33,761 nucleotides of DNA from Veillonella sp. Lineage in GTDB: Bacteria > Bacillota_C > Negativicutes > Veillonellales > Veillonellaceae. The notes beneath the pieces were generated by a model, which had not been told where the DNA came from, did not search any database, and saw nothing but the letters and a program-made list of their open reading frames with translations. Positions 18,628 to 27,172 of this stretch are shown here, piece by piece; the first letter of the stretch is position 1, and each line of letters opens with the position of its first letter. The stretch is from contig JAGZGB010000010.1 in assembly GCA_018367495.1 (NCBI GenBank), forward strand, positions 1 through 33,761. The letters are read 5' to 3'. The translations under genes were made by a program, and so were the position numbers.

Positions 18628-20013
18628 TTATTGATAGAAATGTTTAGGATAACCTTTGAAGCGTGTGAAGTGACGATACTTACGTGCTGCACGGTTAGGT
18701 TCGTTAACAGTCTTGTAACCAAAGCCATTAAATACTACATTCAAAAGAACGGCTACGATACTACCAGCTGTGATACCAGATTTCAAAAGAATTTGTGCCC
18801 AAGTTGGGAAGTGTGCATAAAACTGAGGTGCTGCCAATGGAATCATGGATACACCAATACTAATTGCTACAAGCATCAAATTGTAGTTACCGTCAAAGCT
18901 AACTTTACCAAGGGAACGAATACCACTGGCAACAATCATACCAAACATTGCGATACCTGCACCGCCTAATACTGCATTAGGGATACAAGCTACAACAGCT
19001 GCTAACTTAGGGAAAAGACCTAATAAAATCAAAATTACACCAGATGCTGCTACAACGAAGCGACTTTTTACTCGTGTTACAGCGATAAGGCCTACGTTTT
19101 GAGCGAATGCTGTGTAAGGGAAGCTGTTAAGAATACCACCGATTAGAGTGGATAAACCATCAGCGCGAAGTACTGCAGCTAACTCTTTTTGACCGATAGG
19201 TTTATCAACGATTTCACCAATAGCAATACTATCACCGGTTGTTTCTACCATAACTACAAGCATTACAACAATCATAGAAATAATAGATGCAAAATCAAAA
19301 GTAGGAAAGCCAAAGTAGAACGGTGTTACAACGGAAACCCATTGAGAGCGACCTACTTCAGAGAAGTCAGTGATGCCACAAATCATAGCAAGAGCAGTAC
19401 CAAGGATAAGTCCTACCAGAATGGCCAGATTACCTAGGAACCCTTTACCAAATCGATATGTCAAAATAACGAGAATAAATGTAGCTACACCAAGAGCTAT
19501 GTATAGTGGATCACCAAAGTTTTTATTACCTACGCCCCCACCCATCCAGTTAACTGCTACCGGCATCAAGTTGATACCAATAATAGTAATGATGGTACCT
19601 GTTACTACAGGTGGGAATAGACGAATCAAACGGCTGAAGAATGGTGCTACCAAGAATGTAAATAAACCAGCCACGATAATAGCACCATAAATAGTATTAA
19701 TATCATGCTGTTGGCCAATCATAATCATCGGCCCTACAGAAGCAAATGTTACACCTTGAATAAGAGGAATACGACCACCAACAGGACCAAAGCCTAACGT
19801 TTGAATCAATGTAGCAACACCACATGTGAACAAATCGGCTGTAATCAAACGAATTAAATCTTCAATCGGCAAATGCATGGCTTGCGCAATAATGATTGGT
19901 ACCGCTACGGCACCAGCATACATGGCCAACACGTGCTGTAAACCATAAGCAAATAATTGCGGGATTGGCAGCATACCATCTACATGGTTGACACCAGATA
20001 CGCCTTTACTCAT
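18628..20013 (-). CDS. NCS2-family purine (urate/xanthine) permease
   Basis: Nucleobase:cation symporter-2 with 461 residues and 12-14 hydrophobic segments. The TM1 signature LQHVLAMYAGAVAVP (His27), the TM8 acidic motif around Glu257 (VMVETTGDS) and the NCS2 motif QNVGLIAVTR (305-314) are present. The final Arg314 of this motif is the variant I associate with uric-acid-transporting members (for example UapA and YgfU/UacT), while bacterial xanthine-only carriers often have Gly. It ends the purine-degradation operon, which fits import of the pathway substrate. Start is the ATG at 20013 with GAGGTG six bases upstream; a GTG at 20022 is possible but would sit inside the ribosome binding site. 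Urate, xanthine or both is inference. Confidence 0.9.
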   Translation of the reverse strand: MSKGVSGVNHVDGMLPIPQLFAYGLQHVLAMYAGAVAVPIIIAQAMHLPIEDLIRLITADLFTCGVATLIQTLGFGPVGGRIPLIQGVTFASVGPMIMIGQQHDINTIYGAIIVAGLFTFLVAPFFSRLIRLFPPVVTGTIITIIGINLMPVAVNWMGGGVGNKNFGDPLYIALGVATFILVILTYRFGKGFLGNLAILVGLILGTALAMICGITDFSEVGRSQWVSVVTPFYFGFPTFDFASIISMIVVMLVVMVETTGDSIAIGEIVDKPIGQKELAAVLRADGLSTLIGGILNSFPYTAFAQNVGLIAVTRVKSRFVVAASGVILILLGLFPKLAAVVACIPNAVLGGAGIAMFGMIVASGIRSLGKVSFDGNYNLMLVAISIGVSMIPLAAPQFYAHFPTWAQILLKSGITAGSIVAVLLNVVFNGFGYKTVNEPNRAARKYRHFTRFKGYPKHFYQ

Positions 20014-20119
20014 AAGAATCACCTCATATCTTACGTTTTAGTTACTAGTAAATAATATAGTCATACTATCGTACTTGATAGAGTTTAAAAATCTCATAGA
20101 CTTCACGTGGGAACCTTGA

Positions 20120-20145
20120 TGGTCAGGGGCTAATACCCCTAACCA
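20120..20145 (-). other. Stable intercistronic hairpin between the molybdenum hydroxylase and the permease
   Basis: GGTTAGGGG (20136-20144) pairs with CCCCTGACC (20121-20129) around a six-base loop; an extra T-A pair extends the stem. The imperfect position is U-G on the minus strand but C-A on the plus strand, so the structure belongs to minus-strand RNA. No T-run follows, so it is not a classic terminator. It could protect or stop decay of the upstream message or regulate the permease. It does not match the purine riboswitch consensus I know. Confidence 0.5.
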
Positions 20146-20158
20146 CTAAGCAAATATT

Positions 20159-22708
20159 CTATTTTTTATAACCTGTATGTTGAATCGGCAAGGACCTACG
20201 TGGTTCTCCGTCGATACGACGATACGCATTTGCAATGGCTGGTGCAATTGGGATACTGGAGATTTCACCAATACCTTTAGCGCCGTATGCATATTGTTCA
20301 GGTGTCCCTTTTTCAATAAGACTTACTTGAATTGGTGGACATTGTGTAGCTCTAAGAAGACCTAATGTACCATATTTAGCTGTTACATAACCATCTTTAT
20401 AAGGGAAGTCTTCTGTAACCGCATAGCCCATACCCATGATGGCACCACCTTCAGCTTGACCAGAGCAAGATTGAGGATTAACTACACGACCTACATCGTA
20501 TGATACATATAGTTCTGCAATTTTATTATCTTCCCCAATTCTAGCTACACATGCACCATAACCATAGGCAACATGATTTTTAGGATGTGGTTTATCAGAG
20601 TTGAATGGATCAGTTTCACCAAGGAACTCTTCGTAAATTTCTACGCCATTCAATTCTTCTAATGTTTTAGTTTCTAACATTTCTTTCAAGCGAAGACTTG
20701 CTTTGCGCGTTGCTTCACCAGTGAATACTGTTTGACGAGATGCAGTAGTTGTACCAGAGTCTGGAGTGCGCACTGTATCAGGGCGCTCTACAAATACTTT
20801 ATCAGCTGTTAAACCAGTTGTTTCACAAAGTACTTGAGTAGCCATTGTAGCCATACCTTGACCGATACAAGCTGCACCAGTACGGATACGAACTTTACCA
20901 TCCCGTACTTCTAAGATAACGCGGCCAGTATCAGGTAAACCTACGCCAATACCACTGTTTTTCAAACATACTGCAAGTCCTGTACGGTCAGATGCGTAGT
21001 ATGCATCTTTTACTGCCTCCAAACATTCTGCTAATGCAGTTTCTTCGGAGCAAATTTGGCCATTTGGCAAGGAGTCTCCAGGGCGAACAACGTTTTTATA
21101 ACGGAACTCCCATGGATCCATGCCTACCAATGCAGCTAATTCATCAATGTTTTGTTCTTGACCAAAGATAGTTTGTGTTACGCCGAACCCGCGGAATGCA
21201 CCACCAGGAACAGTATTTGTGTAAACACAAACGCCATCAAAGGCAAAGTTATCAAATTTGTAAGGACCACAAGAGTGTGTACCTGCACGTTGAAGTACAG
21301 GCCCACCTAAGGATGCATAGGCCCCACAGTTAGATACGATGTTTACCTTACTTGCTACCAAGTTACCTTCTGCGTCACAAGCAGTAGTAATATCCATTTC
21401 CATCGCATGGCGTTTAGTATGAATATTAAGACTTTCTTGACGAGAGAAGAGAACCTTAGTTGGTTTGCCTGTAAGCCAAGCTACAAGAGATGCATGATGT
21501 TGTACGGTCATGTCCTCTTTACCACCAAAGCCGCCACCTACGAGCATGCTATGAACTTTTACAGATTCTTCAGGAATGCCAAGCATACGAGATACTTCGT
21601 GTCGATCATCGTAAACGTTTTGGCTACCGGAATGTAAATGAATTACATCGCCTTCACGATATGCTACAGCACATTCAGGTTCCATGAACGCATGGTCTGT
21701 TTGAGGTGTGGAATAGTGATTTGTTACTACAAATGCAGCCTCTGCAATAGCCTTATCTACATCGCCGCGAGATAATGTTTGACGAGACAATACATTTCCG
21801 TTTGGATGTAACTGAGGCGCATCTGGTTTCAATGCTTCTAATGGGTCTACTACAGGCTCTAACTCAGTATAATCAACTTCAACAAGAGCAAGAACTTCGT
21901 CTAAGTATTTTTTCTCAGTTGTCGCTACTAGTGCAATAGCATCACCAACATAACGAGTGATATCGCCTTCTGCAATGAACACATCCCAGTCTGGTACCAA
22001 GTGACCAGTCTTATTGAATGGAACATCTTTAGCAGTTAAAGCCGTTACACATTTAGGATGTGCAAGTGCTTTAGAAACATCAACGCGATCAACTCTAGCG
22101 CGAGGATATTTAGAGCGCAATGCTTTAGCATAAATCATGCCATCCATATGGATATCATCAGCGTATTGTCCAGTACCTAGTGCTTTTTCTTCTGCATCTA
22201 CACGGTGTAAACGAGCACCTACATTACCAGTTGTATCCTTGTCAGGAACTGGTAAGTTCTCACGGAACATTTTTGCTGCTAGCATAATGCCTTCTTCAAT
22301 TTTTACATATCCTGTACAACGACAAATGTTGCCTAAAATAGCTTTTTTTACATCATCAGGTGTAGGGTCATTATTTTCATCAATCAAAACTTTTGCACTA
22401 ATAATCATACCTGGGATACAGAAACCACACTGCACCGCTCCGCATTCACCAAAAGCATAGGTGTATACCGCTTTTTCCCGTTCAGATAGTCCTTCAATCG
22501 TTATAACCGATTTACCATCTAATTGGGATAATTTAGTTACACAAGCCTTTGCTTTTTTTCCGTCTATAATTACTGTACACGTACCACAGGCACCAGCACT
22601 ACAACCTTCTTTAGTGCCCGTTAATTTCAAATCAGCTCTCAAGAAATCAATTAAACGTTGATCCTCTTGAACCTCATGTTGGGTGCCATTCACTTGAAAG
22701 CGGTACAT
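20159..22708 (-). CDS. FAD-less molybdenum hydroxylase (selenium-dependent xanthine dehydrogenase / XdhD type)
   Basis: An 849-residue fusion of an iron-sulfur domain and a molybdopterin domain. The plant-type [2Fe-2S] cysteines are Cys36, Cys41, Cys44 and Cys56; the second cluster uses Cys94, Cys97, Cys129 and Cys131. The molybdenum domain starts at about 165, with GGGFGGKED, GGAFRGFG and the catalytic Glu815 in GAKGIGE. There is no FAD domain or neighbouring FAD subunit, matching E. coli XdhD and the family named selenium-dependent xanthine dehydrogenase. In that family selenium is a labile cofactor atom, and no selenocysteine codon is evident here. Expected reaction: hydroxylation or reductive dehydroxylation at a purine carbon. 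The ATG at 22708 has GAGGAGGG six bases before it; the longer frame to 22738 would overlap the hydantoinase end. Confidence 0.9.
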   Translation of the reverse strand: MYRFQVNGTQHEVQEDQRLIDFLRADLKLTGTKEGCSAGACGTCTVIIDGKKAKACVTKLSQLDGKSVITIEGLSEREKAVYTYAFGECGAVQCGFCIPGMIISAKVLIDENNDPTPDDVKKAILGNICRCTGYVKIEEGIMLAAKMFRENLPVPDKDTTGNVGARLHRVDAEEKALGTGQYADDIHMDGMIYAKALRSKYPRARVDRVDVSKALAHPKCVTALTAKDVPFNKTGHLVPDWDVFIAEGDITRYVGDAIALVATTEKKYLDEVLALVEVDYTELEPVVDPLEALKPDAPQLHPNGNVLSRQTLSRGDVDKAIAEAAFVVTNHYSTPQTDHAFMEPECAVAYREGDVIHLHSGSQNVYDDRHEVSRMLGIPEESVKVHSMLVGGGFGGKEDMTVQHHASLVAWLTGKPTKVLFSRQESLNIHTKRHAMEMDITTACDAEGNLVASKVNIVSNCGAYASLGGPVLQRAGTHSCGPYKFDNFAFDGVCVYTNTVPGGAFRGFGVTQTIFGQEQNIDELAALVGMDPWEFRYKNVVRPGDSLPNGQICSEETALAECLEAVKDAYYASDRTGLAVCLKNSGIGVGLPDTGRVILEVRDGKVRIRTGAACIGQGMATMATQVLCETTGLTADKVFVERPDTVRTPDSGTTTASRQTVFTGEATRKASLRLKEMLETKTLEELNGVEIYEEFLGETDPFNSDKPHPKNHVAYGYGACVARIGEDNKIAELYVSYDVGRVVNPQSCSGQAEGGAIMGMGYAVTEDFPYKDGYVTAKYGTLGLLRATQCPPIQVSLIEKGTPEQYAYGAKGIGEISSIPIAPAIANAYRRIDGEPRRSLPIQHTGYKK

Positions 22709-22725
22709 ATATAGCCCTCCTCTCA

Positions 22726-24075
22726 TTAAGGAATACATTTACCAAGATATGATTCTATTAAGGATCCATCTTGTACCACATGGTGACCTCTAAGTATAAC
22801 ATCTCGAACTTTACCTGTTACAGATATGCCTTCATAAGGTATATAGTCTGCTTTTGTATGAGCGGACTCTTTCGAAAGCACATGTTCAATGCGCTTATCA
22901 ACAATTGTAATATCCCCATCGCTACCAACGGCTAACGTGCCCTTCTTCGGATACATACCGTAAAGCTTTGCAGGATTTTCACTAACTAATTTCATAAAAT
23001 CTACAACGCTCATATTGCATTGATTTACCAACACATCATAAGCTATGATTCCTCGTTCCTCAGCACCTGGAATACCACCAGGTATACGAGTAAAATCATG
23101 TCGACTTTTTAGCTTTTGATCATCAAAAGTAAAGCTACAATGATCAGATCCAATCGTTTGAAATATGCCATTTACTAAGGCATCCTTTATTGCCATTTGA
23201 TCCTGAATTGTTCTCAGCGGCGGGCTCATCACATATTTAACACCTTCAAAATTAGGCAAATTATATCGTGAGTCATCGAGCACTAAATATTGTGGACATG
23301 TTTCACAAGTCACTTTATGCCCTAGATTCCGTTCTCGAATAACCTCTTCAAGGCCCTCCTTAGAACTTACATGAACAATATGTACAGGATAGTCTAATGC
23401 AGCACCAATTGTACTAAAGCGCTTAATCGCTTCCGATTCAATCATGGCAGGTCTTGTGAGTGGATGATTGCTTACATCTAATTCACCACGTTTACGTTTA
23501 TTAGCTACGAGCGCATCAATAAGATCACCATTTTCACAGTGCGCTCCAACGAGAGCGCCCGTAGGTTTGATTGCCTCTATAGCATCATAAATTTCTCGAT
23601 CTGTTAAACGGAAGCCATATGCTAAATACACTTTAAAAGATGATACACCAGCCTCTACAACCTTTGGTATCTCACGAGCTACACTTTCATTCATTTCTAC
23701 AAGCTCCATATGGAATTTGTAGTCACAGGAGCAATGCCCTGCGGCACGCTCCTTATGAACTTCTAAGCCTTTACAAAGGGATCCTTCCTCAGGAGAAGCA
23801 AAATTAATGATTGATGTTGTTCCACCATGAATAGCAACTTTTGTACCACTATCAAAATCATCCGCAGTAGATGCTAAGGCATTTGTCATCTGAAAGTGTG
23901 TGTGTGGATCTATAAACCCAGGGAACACATAGCAACCTTTTGCATTAATAACTTCAGCCCCTTCTGGAACAGAAAGGTATTCATTGATGGCGACAATTTT
24001 GTCGCCATCGATAAGTAAATCTCCAGTAAGGATTCGATCAGTTAAGACCAATTCCCCTTGTTGTATAATAATCAT
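22726..24075 (-). CDS. hyuA: Dihydropyrimidinase/D-hydantoinase-family cyclic amidohydrolase
   Basis: Zinc-dependent cyclic amidohydrolase of 449 residues. Metal and bridging ligands are all present: His58 and His60 (DPHTH), carbamylated Lys148 (SFKVYLAYG), His179 (GAHCENGD), His235 (HIVHVSS) and Asp311 (GSDHCSF). These enzymes open hydantoin or dihydropyrimidine rings; in this cluster the natural substrate would be a ring intermediate from reduced or hydroxylated purine. The start overlaps the ygfK-like stop by four bases (ATGA), and there is little independent ribosome binding site, so translation is coupled. The symbol follows the name used for its counterpart in E. coli-type clusters. Confidence 0.88.
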   Translation of the reverse strand: MIIIQQGELVLTDRILTGDLLIDGDKIVAINEYLSVPEGAEVINAKGCYVFPGFIDPHTHFQMTNALASTADDFDSGTKVAIHGGTTSIINFASPEEGSLCKGLEVHKERAAGHCSCDYKFHMELVEMNESVAREIPKVVEAGVSSFKVYLAYGFRLTDREIYDAIEAIKPTGALVGAHCENGDLIDALVANKRKRGELDVSNHPLTRPAMIESEAIKRFSTIGAALDYPVHIVHVSSKEGLEEVIRERNLGHKVTCETCPQYLVLDDSRYNLPNFEGVKYVMSPPLRTIQDQMAIKDALVNGIFQTIGSDHCSFTFDDQKLKSRHDFTRIPGGIPGAEERGIIAYDVLVNQCNMSVVDFMKLVSENPAKLYGMYPKKGTLAVGSDGDITIVDKRIEHVLSKESAHTKADYIPYEGISVTGKVRDVILRGHHVVQDGSLIESYLGKCIP

Positions 24076-25763
24076 GATACATAGTATACATGCTCTTTAC
24101 AGAAGGCATGTACGACTCCTTTCAATTCTTCAGGTAATGCATCAATGTCACATACGGTTTCTTCACCTTTGAAGCGATAACCACAGCTAGTGCCTGTGAT
24201 GTAGAAACCATCATTTGTACTATCTGCTAATGCTTCAGCATTGTGGAAGAATGTAATGCGATCCTTGTATGGTTGACAAGGTTCAACGCAATGACATGCA
24301 CAGTTACCACATTCATTACAGCTTTGATCAATATGAATAATCAATTTAGCATCATTTACAGTAACGACTTCATTACATCTATTAGGACATACGCGAACAC
24401 AAGAGCCACATGTTACACGGCAATGATAATCAGAACTACGCGTACCTGGGAAGGATGGCATTGCTGCACGTTTTTTCTTCATCGCATCGCTTTTCTTGAA
24501 GATTTTATTTTCACTAATATCTTTAGCAAGTTTAGCGATTAGATCTTTATGCACTTTCAAAGCAGCGTTGTAATCGGTAGATTCAACTTCATCTGCTAAG
24601 CCTTTGAACGTATTGTAACCTTCGCCTTGGAGAAGTATTGTACATACTGTTACAGGCCAGATACCACAATCAAAGATGGCTTTAATGTTTTGTTTTACAG
24701 CGCCACCACTGTAAGACATTGGTAAACGTTCGCCGAATTGAGCACTTAGAAGCTCAGCTACGCCAATTGTAACAGGTAACAAGGATTTACCAGACATGTA
24801 CATTTGCTCGCCTGGCAATTCATTGTTATGAATTTGTACAGGAAATGTATTTGTCAATTTAACACCAAAGATCTTATTGTGTTCTTCACCAAGAGCGATA
24901 AGACGTTCTAACATTGGAACAGCTTTGTCAAATTGAAGGTCAACTTCGAATTGATGATCTTCAAAGTCAATGTATTCAAAACCTGCATTATCTAACAACT
25001 CTCTAATGCGTTTTGGACCTAACAATGTAGGATTGCATTTCAAGTATAAATGGAGGCCTTTTTCACTAATTAGGTAGGAACAAATAGATTCGATTTCTTC
25101 TGCAGGACAACCGTGCATTGTAGACAATGTGATTGCTTGGCAAAGTTCATCACTAATAGAGTTAATGAAATCAGCATCAATATGTTCAAATTCATCTACA
25201 TGGTCAAGACACCATTGTTTGCATGTATCCCACATAGGAGATTGAGATGCGCTGCGCATTGTATTGATGAATTTATCGACCATTGGGCTCTTAATACCAG
25301 CTAAGTTGTAACCAACACTCATGATAAACAAGAAGCCATCTGGATCGCCTAAACCTAATTCTTTAGAGATTAATTTTAATGCGAACCATGCTTTGATATA
25401 TTCATCTGCAGCTTCATCACAGCTATATTCAGAAGACCATTCTACGTTGTACGCTTCGTCTACAGAGTAGATACATGGTCTAGGAATACCTAATTCTTCA
25501 CCATACATGATTTGTACAGTTTTCAATTCGATACAGCGAGCACCTGCTACGTAAGATGCCACAATATTTTGTGCCAACTGTGTATTAGGACCTGCTGCAG
25601 GGCCTACAGGGTTTTCAATGGATTTACCAAAGATTTCTAAGCGTTGATTATGATTGGTACGATGAATTTTATTTACATTGTAAATACGATTGTACATCTT
25701 GTACTCTGTCATAATGTGGTTCATCAATTTTCCGAAACTTACCGGATACATAATGTCACTCAT
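24072..25763 (-). CDS. ygfK: YgfK-like Fe-S protein, short form lacking the flavin/NAD(P)H module
   Basis: A 563-residue relative of YgfK (1032 residues in E. coli, annotated as putative selenate reductase). The N-terminal part (about 1-440) is the PreA/dihydropyrimidine-dehydrogenase-like barrel with NPVGPAAGPNTQLAQNIV, TLSTMHGCPAEEIE, KCNPTLLG and SYSGGAVKQN. It then passes directly to a cysteine-rich C-terminal ferredoxin region: Cys448, 452, 455, 459 and 463, then 482, 485, 488, 490, 492 and 496. The middle GltD-like FAD/NAD(P)H domain of about 450 residues found in E. coli is absent, with no frameshift or leftover piece visible. The likely role is reduction of a purine-derived ring using electrons from a ferredoxin or flavodoxin. 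AAAGGAG lies nine bases before the ATG. Function in the family is not firmly known. Confidence 0.85.
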   Translation of the reverse strand: MSDIMYPVSFGKLMNHIMTEYKMYNRIYNVNKIHRTNHNQRLEIFGKSIENPVGPAAGPNTQLAQNIVASYVAGARCIELKTVQIMYGEELGIPRPCIYSVDEAYNVEWSSEYSCDEAADEYIKAWFALKLISKELGLGDPDGFLFIMSVGYNLAGIKSPMVDKFINTMRSASQSPMWDTCKQWCLDHVDEFEHIDADFINSISDELCQAITLSTMHGCPAEEIESICSYLISEKGLHLYLKCNPTLLGPKRIRELLDNAGFEYIDFEDHQFEVDLQFDKAVPMLERLIALGEEHNKIFGVKLTNTFPVQIHNNELPGEQMYMSGKSLLPVTIGVAELLSAQFGERLPMSYSGGAVKQNIKAIFDCGIWPVTVCTILLQGEGYNTFKGLADEVESTDYNAALKVHKDLIAKLAKDISENKIFKKSDAMKKKRAAMPSFPGTRSSDYHCRVTCGSCVRVCPNRCNEVVTVNDAKLIIHIDQSCNECGNCACHCVEPCQPYKDRITFFHNAEALADSTNDGFYITGTSCGYRFKGEETVCDIDALPEELKGVVHAFCKEHVYYVS

Positions 25764-25791
25764 AATGTCACACTCCTTTAAAGCGTTTGCG

Positions 25792-27120
25792 TTATGGGTT
25801 TAGTCGTTTCCATAAACCTTTAGATGTTGCTAATACTTCGTTCATTACTTCAGCTTTATCGATGCCTTGTAATTTACGATCGATCATACGTGGTACACCA
25901 TCACTAATAGTTGTTACCACATACATACCATTAGCACCGAATAACAAGTGACCATTGATATTATTTTCATCAAGTGGTGTTGGTGCTGCGTAATCCAGAA
26001 CGATTACGTCAGCAGCAGCACCCTTTTTAAGGATGCCTACTGTAGTATCAAAGAATTCATTAGCCATTTTACGATTGTTTTCAAATAGCATATGAGGAAC
26101 TTCGCCCCAACCTACATATGGTTTATGTTGCTCATGTTTTACAAGACAATTTGCAACTTTGTAGGATTCAAGCATGTCATTTGTATAACCATCTGTACCT
26201 AAACCCACTGTGATACCTGCACCTAGTAGCTTCAAGATATCTGTTGTGCCTACTGCATTACCCATGTTACTTTCTGGGTTATGCACAACTTTAGCTTGCG
26301 ATTCTTTTAATAATTCCACATCTTGGTCAGTTACGTGTACACAGTGGCCTGCAATACTCTTCGGTCCTAAAATACCAGATTCTACAAGTCGTCCTACCGG
26401 TGTCATGCCATATTTTTCTTTACTATCTGCCACATCTTCTGGGCCTTCAGCAACATGAACATGATAACCTAATTTATCTTCATTACGAGCTTTCACATAA
26501 TCTAAAGTCTCAGGACTTAGCGTAAAGGATGCATGTAAGCCCATCATAGCCGCGAGTCTAGATGGATCTTTTTTCGCCTCTTTACCAAAACGCACATTTT
26601 CTGCAACAGCAACTTTCATTTGGTCAACACCGTTACGATCAGAGACTTCATAGCATAAACAAGAACGAACACCGAACCGTTTAGCTACATCAGCAATAAC
26701 AGATAGGCTATTAGCAGTTTCACCATAACTTGCATGGTGGTCAAAAATAGTAGTTACACCATTTTCAATACAGCCTAAATATGTAAGTAATGCGCTAGCT
26801 TTCACATCTGGAGCTGTCAATTTATTATCTAAATAGAACCATAGGCCTTCTAAAATTTCACCAAAGTTAGTTGGTGCTGGACCCGGCAAAGATAAGCCGC
26901 GTGCAAGAGCAGAATAAATATGATGATGTGCATTTATAAAGCCTGGCATAATCAAACCACCATGAGCATCAATAATTTCTGCATCTTTATATTGTTTGCA
27001 TAATTCATCATATGCACCAATATCTATAATCTGAGTTCCGTCAATAACAACAGCACCATCATAAATGATAGGTCTATCAGTATCGCGAGTAATTACAGTA
27101 CCTTTTCCTAATACAATCAT
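25792..27120 (-). CDS. ssnA: SsnA-type amidohydrolase
   Basis: Amidohydrolase-superfamily enzyme of 442 residues, the same length as E. coli SsnA. Metal ligands: the His65-67 run in INAHHHIYS, then HVAEGPED, HCVHVTD and GLGTDGYTND. It resembles guanine deaminase/chlorohydrolase-type enzymes that cleave amidine or amide C-N bonds on rings, and is called a selenium-metabolism protein only from genome co-occurrence. Start is the ATG at 27120 with GGAGGTG six bases upstream; the frame extends five residues further without a better site. A small perfect hairpin abuts the ribosome binding site. Confidence 0.9.
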   Translation of the reverse strand: MIVLGKGTVITRDTDRPIIYDGAVVIDGTQIIDIGAYDELCKQYKDAEIIDAHGGLIMPGFINAHHHIYSALARGLSLPGPAPTNFGEILEGLWFYLDNKLTAPDVKASALLTYLGCIENGVTTIFDHHASYGETANSLSVIADVAKRFGVRSCLCYEVSDRNGVDQMKVAVAENVRFGKEAKKDPSRLAAMMGLHASFTLSPETLDYVKARNEDKLGYHVHVAEGPEDVADSKEKYGMTPVGRLVESGILGPKSIAGHCVHVTDQDVELLKESQAKVVHNPESNMGNAVGTTDILKLLGAGITVGLGTDGYTNDMLESYKVANCLVKHEQHKPYVGWGEVPHMLFENNRKMANEFFDTTVGILKKGAAADVIVLDYAAPTPLDENNINGHLLFGANGMYVVTTISDGVPRMIDRKLQGIDKAEVMNEVLATSKGLWKRLNP

Positions 27121-27131
27121 AGGGCACCTCC

Positions 27132-27146
27132 CCAACGAAACGTTGG
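27132..27146 (-). promoter_or_regulatory. Hairpin abutting the ssnA ribosome binding site
   Basis: CCAACG and CGTTGG form a perfect 6-bp stem with a three-base loop directly before the GGAGG of ssnA on the minus strand. It could hold the site open, block it, or mark an RNA-processing point in the carbamate kinase-ssnA message. Function is inference. Confidence 0.4.
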
Positions 27147-27172
27147 ATGCATACTTATAAATCTATATATTA

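Noticed and set aside
20014..20158. Purine (guanine/xanthine) riboswitch upstream of the permease
   Set aside because: The region lacks the conserved three-way-junction bases of the purine aptamer; only a single GC-rich hairpin is present.
20159..22708. In-frame UGA selenocysteine in the hydroxylase
   Set aside because: No internal stop is present; selenium in this family is a cofactor atom, not an encoded residue.
22709..22738. Longer start for the molybdenum hydroxylase
   Set aside because: It would overlap the hydantoinase stop, and the GAGGAGGG site lies inside it, well placed for the ATG at 22708.
24072..25763. Frameshifted or decayed ygfK
   Set aside because: The frame is continuous, both ends align to known parts of the family and the neighbours overlap it cleanly; no remnant of the missing module is visible.
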